64,000 bases of DNA. Origin: SOKP01 sp048887165 (lineage in GTDB: Archaea > Asgardarchaeota > Lokiarchaeia > Sigyniarchaeales > SOKP01). The notes under the pieces are model-generated. The model had not been told where the DNA came from. It saw only the letters and a list, made by a program, of their open reading frames with translations, and did not search any database. The DNA lies in NCBI GenBank assembly GCA_048887165.1, contig JBHLJZ010000003.1, forward strand, positions 31,786-95,785, given 5' to 3'. Below are positions 43,573-53,100 of the stretch, piece by piece; the stretch's first letter is position 1; the number at the start of each line of letters is the position of its first letter. Both the position numbers and the translations under genes were made by a program.

Positions 43573-45129
43573 ATGTCTTTTTTGAAGAAATTAGCCATAA
43601 CTGGAGCTAATGGTTATCTAGGGAAACATTCTATTCGTAATGCTATTCAGAATGGTTGGGAAGTAAATGCTGTCGTTAGAAGACAAGAAGTTGTGAATGA
43701 GTTAGAAAATCTTGGGGCTAAAGTCTTTATTGTACAGGATTTTAATATTGAGGGATTTAAGGAAGCATTTAAAAATTGTTCTGTGATATTACATCTTGCT
43801 AACATCGTCTGCGGTAGTAAAGAACTCTTTGAAAAAGTAAATATAAAAGGATTAAAGTCAGTGATTGAAGCTGCTAAGACTGAAAAATTAAAAAAGATTA
43901 TATATCCTTCTGGTCTTGGAGTAGATAAATATGGTTTACGAGAATGGGCTAACAATGAGTACTTCCGATCTAAAAGAGAAGCTGAACAAATCATAATAGA
44001 AAGCGGTATTAATTATACAATTTTTCGTCCATCTTATATTTTGGGACCAAATGATGAATTAATTCCTGAATTAATTGATCAAATTTTTGATGGAAAAGTT
44101 TTGATTGCTGGAGATGGTAACGTACCTATGCAACCTATTTTTGTAAAAGACGCAACTAATGCATTTTTAGCAGCAGCAGAAGGTAAAGGAAATGAAAATT
44201 CAATATACGAATTAATAGGTCCGAAAGTTACCAAAATGAATGATTTAATTGAAATGGTTATATTAGCTATAAAAGAGAAGGGAATAAATATTCCTAGACC
44301 TGAAATTCTACACATATCCTATAAAGAAGCTCCAGAAAAGCTTGAAATTTGTAAGGAAATGGTAGATGTTATGAGATGCGACCTTACTCCTGATCCCAAT
44401 GTCACAATTCAGGCTCTCGGCTTTGAATTATCTCCATTACAAGAAGCTGTAAATGCGGCAGTGAATGCGAAATTATTCCCGAGATCTCTTAATATTGATA
44501 AGAGGGCCATATTATTATTATCTGGAGGTATAGATTCAGCAACAGCACTTTTTTGGGCTTTAGACCAAGGTTACGAAGTTATAGCTCTGTCATTAAATTA
44601 TAACTGGAGACCCAAACAAGAAGCAAAAGCGGCAGCAAAGTTAGCTGAAAAAACAAAAATTAATTTGATAGAAATTGATACAACTTTTATAGCGCAGGCT
44701 GCAGATTTATTATCTGAAGGTTATCCTGTGCCAACAGCAATTAATGCACCTGAAGGATATATACCCCAGCGTAACATTATGTATTACTCCATTGCGGCAT
44801 ACTTTGCTGAGATTTATGGATGTAAATGGATAATTGGTGGTCATATTTTTGAAGATACTTTAACTTTCTCTGATACCAATGTTTCATTCTTTGAATCACT
44901 TGAAAGGCTTATTAGGTTATCAAAACATGAAAATAATAACATTGACATCAAAATTTTGATCCCCTTAGCGAAATTGAGAAAATTCGAGGTTTTAAATTTA
45001 GCAAAAGAATTGAAGGTACCCTTAGAATTAACCTGGAGTTGCTATAATGATTTTGAAGAACCATGTGGAAGATGCCAATCTTGCATGAGAAGAGAAGACG
45101 CTCTTAAAACGTTTGAAAATTTAAAATAA
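43573..45129 (+). CDS. Fusion of NAD-dependent epimerase/dehydratase (SDR) and QueC-like PP-loop domain
   Basis: One frame of 518 codons holds two full domains. Residues 1-300 are an extended SDR: GANGYLG at 11-17, YFRSK (Tyr130 and Lys134), FRPSYILGPND, and FVKDATNAFLAAAEG. Residues about 310-518 are QueC-like: SGGIDSATA PP-loop at 317-325, SLNYNWRPKQEAKAA, PVPTAINAPEGYIPQRN, GGHIFED, and four zinc cysteines (490, 498, 501, 504; CGRCQSC). QueC makes preQ0 from 7-carboxy-7-deazaguanine with ATP and ammonia. The SDR half is not part of known QueC proteins. QueD lies divergent next door. The frame has no slippage sign at the junction. Confidence 0.88.
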   Translation: MSFLKKLAITGANGYLGKHSIRNAIQNGWEVNAVVRRQEVVNELENLGAKVFIVQDFNIEGFKEAFKNCSVILHLANIVCGSKELFEKVNIKGLKSVIEAAKTEKLKKIIYPSGLGVDKYGLREWANNEYFRSKREAEQIIIESGINYTIFRPSYILGPNDELIPELIDQIFDGKVLIAGDGNVPMQPIFVKDATNAFLAAAEGKGNENSIYELIGPKVTKMNDLIEMVILAIKEKGINIPRPEILHISYKEAPEKLEICKEMVDVMRCDLTPDPNVTIQALGFELSPLQEAVNAAVNAKLFPRSLNIDKRAILLLSGGIDSATALFWALDQGYEVIALSLNYNWRPKQEAKAAAKLAEKTKINLIEIDTTFIAQAADLLSEGYPVPTAINAPEGYIPQRNIMYYSIAAYFAEIYGCKWIIGGHIFEDTLTFSDTNVSFFESLERLIRLSKHENNNIDIKILIPLAKLRKFEVLNLAKELKVPLELTWSCYNDFEEPCGRCQSCMRREDALKTFENLK

Positions 45130-45200
45130 TATATAAAAATGATGAAAAATATAATCCTTCAAAATTTCTATTTCTATATAGGAACTTTTAGTGAATTATT

Positions 45201-46451
45201 ATGACAACATTCTGGGCCCCCTTATTGCATATATATCAACCTCCTACCCAAGATGTAAAGATCCTAAAGCAAATTGATAAAGAATGTTATAAACCCTTAT
45301 TTTTGGTATTAGAGAAATATGATAATGTCAAATTCTGTTTAAATGTTAATGGCATTCTTATTGAAATGTTATATGAATTTGATTTAATTGATACAATGGA
45401 ATTATTGAAAAATCTAGTATTAGAAAACAAAATTGAAATCGTTGGAACAGCAAAGTTCCATCCAATACTACCTCTAATCCCAAAAGAAGAAGCTCAACAT
45501 CAAATCCGGATGAATGAAGAAATAAATAAAACTGAATTTGTAAAATGGGAACGAAAGGGATTTTTTCCACCTGAAATGTCAATTAGTTCAAAAGTGGCGA
45601 AGTTTGTACGAGATTTAGGTTATAAATGGGTTATTATGAGCGGAATTGCATGTCCTGAGGAATGGCCATATGACAGAATATACAATTCCCCTAATGGATT
45701 ACAACTTTATTTCAGGGATGATTTTATAAGTAATAAAATTGCTTTCAACGAAATTAAAGCGAAAGATTTCATAAAAGAAATAACGACCATGTATAAGAAC
45801 AAGAAACTCGATTTTCAAAATAAAACTTATATAATTACTGCAATAGATGGTGAAACCTTCGGACATCATATAAAAAATTATGAAAAAACCTTTTTAGATA
45901 AAGTTCTTGAGTACTCACAACTAGAGGATATAAAAATTATCTCTATTTCAGACTTAGATAAGTATTTTCCAATAGATCGAAAAAAGATTATTCCAAGGGA
46001 ATCTAGTTGGAGTACAACGCAGGAAGATTTAGATTTGAAAATCCCTTATCCCTTATGGAATCATCCTGATAATAATATTCATAAGTATTATTGGAAGGTT
46101 GTTAATAGTTTAAATAACTTAATGAATTTTGCTCATAATTTTGATTTATCTACCGATGGAGATGTGGAAAATTACTACAAAACAGCAAGATATTTTTACG
46201 ATCGAAGTTTGTATTCCTGTCCTCTATGGTGGGCTAATCCTAAGCGGGGTATATGGAGTCCTAATTTAATTTATAAAGGTCTTGAGCTATTAACTAAAGC
46301 TGCAATTAACATTCAATTAGCTTTAGTTTATGCAAATAAATCAGAATTAGGAGAAGGATATTTTGATTCAATTTCTCTCTACCATGGATTAATCTTAATG
46401 GAAATATACGAAATAAGTAAAAAATATTGCAAGAAAAATAAAAAAAATTAA
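45201..46451 (+). CDS. Glycoside hydrolase family 57 enzyme
   Basis: A 416-aa protein with the GH57 signature front FWAPLLHIYQPP (His10, Gln13), the TAKFHPILPLIP segment, the nucleophile Glu125 in GFFPPEM, and the acid Asp216 in AIDGETFGHH. The C-terminal helical part has DGDVENYYKTARYFYDRSLYSCPLWWANPKRG. GH57 enzymes act on alpha-glucans as amylases, branching enzymes or 4-alpha-glucanotransferases. It is a short member, closest to alpha-amylase type by length, without a branching domain. Glycogen synthase at 30.6 kb makes the likely substrate. A GTGA box lies before the ATG. Confidence 0.88.
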   Translation: MTTFWAPLLHIYQPPTQDVKILKQIDKECYKPLFLVLEKYDNVKFCLNVNGILIEMLYEFDLIDTMELLKNLVLENKIEIVGTAKFHPILPLIPKEEAQHQIRMNEEINKTEFVKWERKGFFPPEMSISSKVAKFVRDLGYKWVIMSGIACPEEWPYDRIYNSPNGLQLYFRDDFISNKIAFNEIKAKDFIKEITTMYKNKKLDFQNKTYIITAIDGETFGHHIKNYEKTFLDKVLEYSQLEDIKIISISDLDKYFPIDRKKIIPRESSWSTTQEDLDLKIPYPLWNHPDNNIHKYYWKVVNSLNNLMNFAHNFDLSTDGDVENYYKTARYFYDRSLYSCPLWWANPKRGIWSPNLIYKGLELLTKAAINIQLALVYANKSELGEGYFDSISLYHGLILMEIYEISKKYCKKNKKN

Positions 46452-46683
46452 TATGAACTTTAAAAATCATACTAATTGGAGATTAATTTCATAGCTAATT
46501 CATTCCACCGATTTAAATTTTTCAAATACCAAGCCTACTATTCATATCATTTTATTCAAAAAAGTAATTTCAGATAATAATAAACTATATAATTTTTAAT
46601 TTACATATTTAACTAAGTAAATTTATGAACATTTGCTTTAAATAAATATAGTTAAATCTAATAATTTTAAATTTTGTTAAAAA

Positions 46684-47796
46684 ATGTCAAAAGAAGATAA
46701 TAAGGAGACAAAACTAAAGTTTTGTGTTTATTGCGGGGCTAAATTGGACGAAGAAAAAGCATATTGTCCAAAATGCGGTAAGTTAGTAATTAAAATTAAA
46801 CCTTCGATTGAAAAAGGTGAAAAAACGGGTATTGATAAACAAATACAAGTAAAAGAGAAAAAAATAATTTCAAGAAAATGTTCTGGATGTGGATCAGTTA
46901 TTAATTCTCCTATATTAGAACAATGTCCTATTTGTAATACCAAATTAGAAAAATTACCCCCACCCACGCCTGTTATTCCTACTAGAAGTTCCCAAACTAA
47001 AACAGGATTTATTTTTACAAGTAAAAAGCTAGAACCAGAACAAAAATATGTATTAAAAAAAGATATATGGAATTTTAGAGAAGGATTAAGTGTTTTTTTT
47101 AACAGTATTATGGCTTATATAACTATTCGCCTACTAATTATTATGTTATTTACTTTTCAATTTGATCAATCAATAGATATTAGTATAACAACAATATTAT
47201 TAAGCCAAATTCCTGAAATTATATTTGGAGTTTATCCTTTATGGTATATATATTCAAAAAAACACAATTTTAAGAAACTTGGTTTTTCATATGAATTAAA
47301 AACATTTCTTATTGCGATTATAATTGGAACTATAGCCGGAATTGGATTATTAGTATTTAATTTTTTCTCAAATAATCTTATTGAACTAATGTATAATGCG
47401 GGTATAGATTTTTATGACATCTTAGGATATTTAGCTGAAGAAAATCAAGTAATAAGGAATGCTGATATTTTGTGGATTATATTGCTAATGTTATTGTTAA
47501 GTTTATCGTCATTTTCTACTGAAATTGTTTTTAGAGGTGTTTTACATAACACGTTAAGAGAACGTTTTGAAAAGGATCTCTTTGGAAGAATTTCTGTTAT
47601 ATTATTAGTTGCTTTGATTTATTCTGGAATATTTCTATTATTCAGTATTCCTATTGGAATATATTTCTTCTTAATTAATTTTGTCATTTTCATCATATTC
47701 GGTATTATCTATGAAATAAATCATAATATTTATAACACGATTATTGCTAGTATATTTTACAATTTGCTTCTTATCCTGATTTTGGTCTTTTTATAA
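46684..47796 (+). CDS. Double zinc-ribbon membrane protein with degenerate CPBP domain
   Basis: This 370-aa protein begins with two zinc ribbons (Cys 14, 17, 28, 31 and Cys 66, 69, 81, 84), then a linker and about eight membrane helices. The membrane part follows the CPBP/Rce1-like fold, but of the first motif only TEIVFR (279-284) remains in place of EExxxR. The expected His of motif 2 is absent from LIYSGIFLLF and that of motif 3 from ASIFYN. It is therefore probably a non-catalytic relative of intramembrane CAAX proteases. A complete homologue lies at 57.5 kb. Zinc-ribbon head domains like this are frequent in archaeal membrane proteins. Confidence 0.75.
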   Translation: MSKEDNKETKLKFCVYCGAKLDEEKAYCPKCGKLVIKIKPSIEKGEKTGIDKQIQVKEKKIISRKCSGCGSVINSPILEQCPICNTKLEKLPPPTPVIPTRSSQTKTGFIFTSKKLEPEQKYVLKKDIWNFREGLSVFFNSIMAYITIRLLIIMLFTFQFDQSIDISITTILLSQIPEIIFGVYPLWYIYSKKHNFKKLGFSYELKTFLIAIIIGTIAGIGLLVFNFFSNNLIELMYNAGIDFYDILGYLAEENQVIRNADILWIILLMLLLSLSSFSTEIVFRGVLHNTLRERFEKDLFGRISVILLVALIYSGIFLLFSIPIGIYFFLINFVIFIIFGIIYEINHNIYNTIIASIFYNLLLILILVFL

Positions 47797-47930
47797 AAAC
47801 TAAATCAATTTTCATTATACTTTAATATATAAATTTAATAATAAGAAAAATCAAATAACTCTAGTGGTATTATTAATCAATTTAATTCTATTCCATACGA
47901 CAAATTCTATTTACCTTGGAGAAAAAGAAA

Positions 47931-48650
47931 TTGGGTAAAATAGTATATAGAAATAAAGGTAGCAAAGATAATATTATCATTTCAATAGCAGGAGCTCATG
48001 GAGTTGGAAAAACTACAGTATTTGAACTTTTAAAGAGTAAAGTAGTAGATAATCCGAAATTCAAATTCTTTGCAGAAAGATATGTTAAAAAACCCCCTTT
48101 TCCTTTTGGTTCTTCTGATAAACAAATTGGTTTTAGAAGTGAGATTCATTTTCTCCAGCAGATGATTAAAAGGAATCAGAAAATCGTAAATTTTGATAAT
48201 AGATATAATGGTCGAATAATAATATTAGATAGAACTCCATTATGCGTTCTAATTTATTCAAAAAGTCTAAACCTAAAGGAAAAAGATTATAATCTTATTT
48301 TAGAAATGTATAAATCTGTTGAGTGGAGGGAGGATTTCATAATTTATCTTTCTGCTAGACCAGAAACGATTTTGAAACGTATTATACAAAGAGGATCTTT
48401 AGAAACATTTCGAAGGGAATGGAATGAAGAAGAAAAAGATTACTTGTTGAAAATCTTATCATATTATAATCAATTTTTATTCCAAAATAATGAAAATAAA
48501 AAAATCTTTGTAATAAATACCGATACCCTTACCCTTCAAGACGTTCTTTTGGAAATTGAAGATATTATTACCCAGTTATCTGGATATTCATTTAGAAAGT
48601 TAATTAAATCTCCATCTACTCAAATGAGCTTAATTAAATTTTTAAAATGA
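47931..48650 (+). CDS. P-loop kinase, deoxynucleoside/thymidylate kinase-like
   Basis: The protein of about 239 aa has a P-loop GAHGVGKTT at the front, a DRTP motif (the DRS/DRY position of dNK and TMPK), a YLSARPETILKRI segment and a lid with RREWNEEEKDYL. These fit the deoxynucleoside kinase branch of P-loop kinases that phosphorylate nucleosides, nucleotides or other small hydroxyl compounds. GGAG at 47918-47921 lies nine bases before TTG 47931, which is chosen; TTG 47916 would add five residues. A 100-bp spacer separates it from the roadblock gene downstream. The exact substrate is open. Confidence 0.7.
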   Translation: MGKIVYRNKGSKDNIIISIAGAHGVGKTTVFELLKSKVVDNPKFKFFAERYVKKPPFPFGSSDKQIGFRSEIHFLQQMIKRNQKIVNFDNRYNGRIIILDRTPLCVLIYSKSLNLKEKDYNLILEMYKSVEWREDFIIYLSARPETILKRIIQRGSLETFRREWNEEEKDYLLKILSYYNQFLFQNNENKKIFVINTDTLTLQDVLLEIEDIITQLSGYSFRKLIKSPSTQMSLIKFLK

Positions 48651-48751
48651 AACAACATAAAATATATTAATGTAGTCTTTATGATTATATTTAAGATAAT
48701 TTAAAATTTCATAATCAACTATATCATAATTTAAATTAAAGTTGATCCAAT

Positions 48752-49708
48752 ATGTCTTCCCTTGCTCAAGATATTCGAGATAAAATGATGGAAATACTAA
48801 GAAATGAAGAAGATAAAACAGATTTAGGGAATTTAGCTGTTTTATCTAGAGTTGGAATGAAGGTCGCATCTTCAAATTCTTCTGAATTAGATGCAGATGC
48901 AACATCTGCTTCCAGTACAGCCTTAATTGATTTAGGCTTGCGACTAAGTGAAGCAACGGCTCATGGAGCACTTACGGAAATTATTCTTCATAATACTTCA
49001 GGATATAGTATATTACTTGCCATAAATGATGAATATATCGTATTTGGGGGATTAAAGAATGTTTATCGAATTGGCTACTATTTAGGATATCTTCGTGATT
49101 TAGCAAAAAAGTTAAACCTTTTAATATCTGGAGATGAGATTACTGAGATGACTCTATCATTAGAAGAATCAGAAAAACAAAAATTAAGAGGATTTCAAGA
49201 AGAAGAGAGCGAGATCCTAGTAAAACCTAGTGCTGAACAAGATAAAGCCGCATTGGATGGATTATTAGGCTTTTTAGACAATTGGGAGAAAGAAGGGATG
49301 GATGTTGAAGAAATTGAAACGTCAAGCGAAAATAATATTGTTTCGATCCCAAAATCTGTTGGATTAGAATATCAAAAGGAATTAGGAAAAATTGGAGGAG
49401 TAGAGACTCAAATACCTGAAAAAGAACCGCAGTATGAAGTATATGACGATGAGATTCCACCTGTTCCTCTTGAAGATTACACTCCTATGGAAATTGAAGA
49501 AGATGCAACAGTTGAGGAACCAAAAATTGTTCAAGAACAACCTACTCCAGAAGAATTACCTTCTCTTGATGATTTAAGACCCCCAGATTTTGAAGCAGAA
49601 ATATTAGAACCTGCTTCTGAATATGAGACTGAATTCGTATTGGATAAAGAATCTGAAACGTTTGAATCTGTTCTTAAAGATCTTGGATGGGATGAAGAAG
49701 AGGATTAA
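48752..49708 (+). CDS. Roadblock-like domain protein with long acidic disordered tail
   Basis: The first 140 of 318 residues show a roadblock/LC7 pattern: DIRDKMMEILRNEED, LAVLSRVGMKVAS, a helix with STALIDLGLRLSEA, LTEIILHNTSGYSILLAIN and YIVFGGLKNVYRIGYYLGYL. Residues about 150-318 are highly acidic and rich in E, P and D, ending ESVLKDLGWDEEED, and are probably disordered, with repeated PE/PP short motifs. Roadblock platforms regulate small GTPases; the tail may bind basic partners. It is monocistronic. It differs from the simple roadblock protein at 23.4 kb by this tail. Confidence 0.75.
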   Translation: MSSLAQDIRDKMMEILRNEEDKTDLGNLAVLSRVGMKVASSNSSELDADATSASSTALIDLGLRLSEATAHGALTEIILHNTSGYSILLAINDEYIVFGGLKNVYRIGYYLGYLRDLAKKLNLLISGDEITEMTLSLEESEKQKLRGFQEEESEILVKPSAEQDKAALDGLLGFLDNWEKEGMDVEEIETSSENNIVSIPKSVGLEYQKELGKIGGVETQIPEKEPQYEVYDDEIPPVPLEDYTPMEIEEDATVEEPKIVQEQPTPEELPSLDDLRPPDFEAEILEPASEYETEFVLDKESETFESVLKDLGWDEEED

Positions 49709-49841
49709 TTTTTATTAAAATCTTCTGGATCATGTAACCACTTACTCATTTCTAAATTATTCAGATCGTTTTTAATAATTATTAAATAGTTTTATCTCTA
49801 AATCTTAATTAAACTAAATTCTAATAAAAATGTGAAATAAC

Positions 49842-51194
49842 ATGAATGAAGTAGAAGAAATCCAAAGAACTCAAACAAGTTCATTAAGAAAACTAAATTA
49901 TAGTTTTCCCAGAATTTCTAGTTCTATTGTTCTAGGAATCGAAGGATTTGCTTTATTTGCGCTATATTATCTTGGATATGGAGTACCTTCCTTCCTCGTT
50001 GGCTTTGCTCAAGCAATGGGTTTTCTCTCAGTTGCTGCTGGTCAATTCTTTTTTGGGTGGATAAGTGATGCAAAATACACAAAATGGGGCAGAAGGAAGC
50101 CTTATATTATTGCATTATCTCCATTACTTGGAATTTCATTTATTTTTCTTCTGATGCCTGCTTTAGTTTTGCCTGATCTTAATGATAAAAACGCCTTATT
50201 CTTATGGTTATTAATCTGGGATATAGTATTTAGAGCATCTTATGCTTTAACAACGGTTTATCAATCATGGATGGCCGAGCAATTTCCTGTAGAAGAACGA
50301 CCAAAAGTCTCACAATATCAGAATACGATGAATTATATTGGAAATGCAATAATGCTTGTTTTTACTTTATTGGTTCTGACACCTGCCTTTGAAGGATTTG
50401 CTACTGATCCTGATGTAATTCCTATCGAAGTTTTATTCCCTATTTTAATATTTGGAATATTAGTAATCATTTTTTACAGTTCTATAGTTTTTACTATGCC
50501 TACTGAGCCCCGTTTTAAAATGGATTCAAGTCTCTTTAAAAATTTAAAAACGATTGTAAAAAATAAAAATTACATGTACCTAATATTTATGCAAGGATTC
50601 GCTAGTTTTGCGTGGTCAATTATTACTACAGTAATGTTAACGTTCGTAGAATCTGTATTAGGATTAAGTACAATAGAATATTATATTGTAGCGATCTCTC
50701 TGGTAATTGCATTTATATTTACATTATATCTCTGGAGAAAAAATATTCAAAGAATGGGTAAGAAGAGAGCTATTTTATCATTGTTTTTATTTGCTGCCGC
50801 TCTTTTACCAACTTCAGTAATAGGAGTACTGCCTTTAGCGTCTAATATTATTTTTGGTATTATATTCATTCTTATAATTGCTGCTTCATTAGCTGGTTGG
50901 GCTCTCTTTCCATATATATACTACGCAGATTTAGCTGAAGATGATGAAAAAAGAACAGGAGAATTGAGAGCAGGAATATATGCAGGATTTAATAGCATAG
51001 TTCTTAACATTTTCCAAGCTTTGGGTCCATTGATTATTGGAGTTGTATTATCTTTGCCAGAAATTACAGTTGGATCTTTAACATATTCTATAGGGTTAGT
51101 TTTGTGGGGTCCTATTTGTTCTTTTATCCTTTTACTCGCTTATTTGTACACAGATAAATTTGTCAAACTTGATTTTGACTGGGAAAAAAAATAA
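49842..51194 (+). CDS. GPH/MFS family sugar transporter
   Basis: A 450-aa transporter with twelve hydrophobic helices. The loop after helix 2 is DAKYTKWGRRKPYI, the hallmark of the glycoside-pentoside-hexuronide/sucrose-type branch. Helix 4 region has SYALTTVYQSWMAEQFP and helix 10 ADLAEDDEKRTGELRAGIYAG, also as in that branch. Sugar:cation symport at the membrane is inferred. No glycosidase is beside it; a second GPH transporter with GH127 lies at 61.9 kb. It ends 69 bp before the convergent cold-shock gene. Confidence 0.82.
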   Translation: MNEVEEIQRTQTSSLRKLNYSFPRISSSIVLGIEGFALFALYYLGYGVPSFLVGFAQAMGFLSVAAGQFFFGWISDAKYTKWGRRKPYIIALSPLLGISFIFLLMPALVLPDLNDKNALFLWLLIWDIVFRASYALTTVYQSWMAEQFPVEERPKVSQYQNTMNYIGNAIMLVFTLLVLTPAFEGFATDPDVIPIEVLFPILIFGILVIIFYSSIVFTMPTEPRFKMDSSLFKNLKTIVKNKNYMYLIFMQGFASFAWSIITTVMLTFVESVLGLSTIEYYIVAISLVIAFIFTLYLWRKNIQRMGKKRAILSLFLFAAALLPTSVIGVLPLASNIIFGIIFILIIAASLAGWALFPYIYYADLAEDDEKRTGELRAGIYAGFNSIVLNIFQALGPLIIGVVLSLPEITVGSLTYSIGLVLWGPICSFILLLAYLYTDKFVKLDFDWEKK

Positions 51195-51204
51195 TAACTA
51201 AATC

Positions 51205-51228
51205 TAACCTATTTTTTTTATTTATTTA
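51205..51228 (+). terminator. T-rich putative terminator
   Basis: After the GPH transporter stop there is ctatttttttta tttatttattt, an oligo-T-rich stretch between convergent genes. Confidence 0.4.
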
Positions 51229-51262
51229 TTTCTCAAAAAAAAAGAAGAAGATCATCAGTTAT

Positions 51263-51499
51263 TTATAGATACCGCTTATCTTTCACTAAAATTTTAACAT
51301 TCAATGCTTCTGGTCCCTTACCTTTTTCAGATTCTTTGATTTCAAATTCTGCTTCATCTCCTTCATCAAGCTTTTTAAATCCTTCCATATTGATATTAGA
51401 AAAATGTACAAAAACATCTTTTTTATCATCTGATGTAATAAAACCATACCCTTTTTTATAATCGAACCACTTTACATGTCCTATTGACCTTTTTGGCAT
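51263..51499 (-). CDS. cspA: Cold-shock domain protein
   Basis: A 78-aa single cold-shock domain: GHVKWFDYKKGYGFI (RNP1 KGYGFI) and DVFVHFSNI (RNP2 VFVHF), followed by EGDEAEFEIKESEKGKGPEALNV. It binds single-stranded nucleic acid and acts as an RNA chaperone. These proteins are typical of bacteria and mesophilic archaea, which suits a moderate-temperature organism. An ATG at 51499 gives the full domain. It is a single gene between a convergent transporter and a divergent Pus10. Confidence 0.94.
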   Translation of the reverse strand: MPKRSIGHVKWFDYKKGYGFITSDDKKDVFVHFSNINMEGFKKLDEGDEAEFEIKESEKGKGPEALNVKILVKDKRYL

Positions 51500-51651
51500 A
51501 AATAATTCCCTATTTCACATTTATTAGAATAATTTTAAATTAAAAACTAAATAGAAAAATAAATCTCTATTTTAAAATTTTACTTTAGAGACAATTTCTA
51601 AAGATTAAAGCAATAAAAAACAAAAATAAACTTTTATTATATTTCTTAGAT

Positions 51652-53025
51652 ATGAGTATTTTTGAAAAAATCCTAGAAATTTACCGTAATTATTATCTTT
51701 GTATTCATTGTTTGGGCAGAATGTTTTCCCTTTTAGGGACATGTACAACTAATCAAGAAAGAGGCAATTCTTTATTACTTTCAATGACACTGGAATATCA
51801 CAGAACTTATTTAAATCAAGATCAAGAAAAAGCAAATTCGATTGAAAATTTAAAAATTTTGGCTGAAAACGCTTCTTTCATACCTGCTCAATATGTTTTA
51901 AAGAAAGAAGGATTAGAATCAAAGAAAATTGTGCCATCCAAAATTTGTTATTTATGTCATAATATTTTTAGTAATTTAGATAAGTATGTTGATAGAGCAA
52001 CTAATAAATTAAAAAATTTAGAATTTAAAAACCTTTTAGTAGGTACAAGTTTAGACTCGGAAATAGATAATAAAGAAGATATATTTAAAGCAGAGTTTAA
52101 ATTGTTAGAATCTGAAAGCTTTAAGAGTCATTTTAATCGAGAAGTTGGTAAATTAATATCAGATCTTTTAGATAAACCACCTGAATTTATTAATCCAGAT
52201 ATAACAATTATATTCAATTTAGGATACGATTCGTTTAAAATAGATTTATTGATTAGATCGCTTTATATTTACGGAAGATACACAAAACTTCTAAGAGGGA
52301 TTCCCCAAACACACTGGCATTGTAGAAAATGTATGGGAAATGGGTGTGTATTATGTAATTTTACAGGAAAACAATATGCTACTAGTATAGAAGAATTAAT
52401 ATCACCTGAATTTATTAAGAATTCTGACTCAACTGGTTCTAAATTTCATGGGGCTGGGAGAGAAGACATTGATGTAAGGATGCTTGGTGAAGGAAGACCC
52501 TTTATTATCGAATTAATTAACCCAAAAATAAGATCTCTTGACCTTAAAAAAATTCAAAAACAAGTTAATAAAAAAAATAAGAAAAAGGTACAAATTTATG
52601 AATTAAAATTTAGCAATAAATTGCTAGTTAAAAAACTAAAATTTAACGCGGAAAATACGAGAAAGATCTATAAAGCTTTGGTTTATTCGGAAAAAAAGTT
52701 TTCTAAAGAAATTTTTGAAAGAAAGGTAAATCAATTAAAAGTTAATTTTGAAAATTTAAAAATCCAACAAAAAACACCATTAAGAGTGAACCATAGGCGT
52801 GCTAATAAAGTGCGAGAAAAAAAGGTTCATAAAATTGAAGGTAAGTTTATCAAATCAAACTTATTTGAATTTATAATTGAAACTCAAGGTGGTACTTATA
52901 TAAAAGAACTCATTAATGGTGATAGCGGTCGAACAAAACCTTCTTTTGCTGAAATTTTTGAAAATCCTTTAATATGTAAGAAATTGGATGTTCTTAAAAT
53001 TAAGAATCTAATATTTCCAGATTGA
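51652..53025 (+). CDS. pus10: tRNA pseudouridine synthase Pus10
   Basis: The 457-aa protein has the Pus10 front with CIHCLGRMFSLLGT, a zinc-related CYLCH pair, a THUMP-like middle part, and the catalytic domain with HWHCRKCMGNGCVLCNFTGKQY, GAGREDIDVRMLGEGRPFIIEL (catalytic Asp) and KPSFAEIF near the end. It makes pseudouridine 54 and 55 in the tRNA T arm. It begins a same-strand row with eL21, RpoF, DUF655, KsgA and a PrmC-like gene, an order seen in many archaea. Its ATG follows an AT-rich promoter of about 150 bp, shared with divergent cspA. Confidence 0.94.
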   Translation: MSIFEKILEIYRNYYLCIHCLGRMFSLLGTCTTNQERGNSLLLSMTLEYHRTYLNQDQEKANSIENLKILAENASFIPAQYVLKKEGLESKKIVPSKICYLCHNIFSNLDKYVDRATNKLKNLEFKNLLVGTSLDSEIDNKEDIFKAEFKLLESESFKSHFNREVGKLISDLLDKPPEFINPDITIIFNLGYDSFKIDLLIRSLYIYGRYTKLLRGIPQTHWHCRKCMGNGCVLCNFTGKQYATSIEELISPEFIKNSDSTGSKFHGAGREDIDVRMLGEGRPFIIELINPKIRSLDLKKIQKQVNKKNKKKVQIYELKFSNKLLVKKLKFNAENTRKIYKALVYSEKKFSKEIFERKVNQLKVNFENLKIQQKTPLRVNHRRANKVREKKVHKIEGKFIKSNLFEFIIETQGGTYIKELINGDSGRTKPSFAEIFENPLICKKLDVLKIKNLIFPD

Positions 53026-53100
53026 AAATCAAAAAATAAATAAATTATTAATCATACTCAAACATACTCGAATTAATTTTTTATTTACTTGGTGTTAAAA

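Noticed and set aside
43647..43994. 115-codon antisense frame within the SDR domain
   Set aside because: Composition is Ser/Phe/Leu-rich as expected of antisense of a coding frame; no independent support.
46452..46683. Possible small RNA gene before the zinc-ribbon CPBP gene
   Set aside because: The 232-bp spacer is plain AT-rich sequence with no stable stem and no conserved motif that I can see.
47931..49708. P-loop kinase plus roadblock gene as a GTPase-regulator pair like MglA-MglB
   Set aside because: The P-loop protein has kinase motifs (DRTP, RREW lid) and no G3/G4 motifs, so it is not a GTPase.
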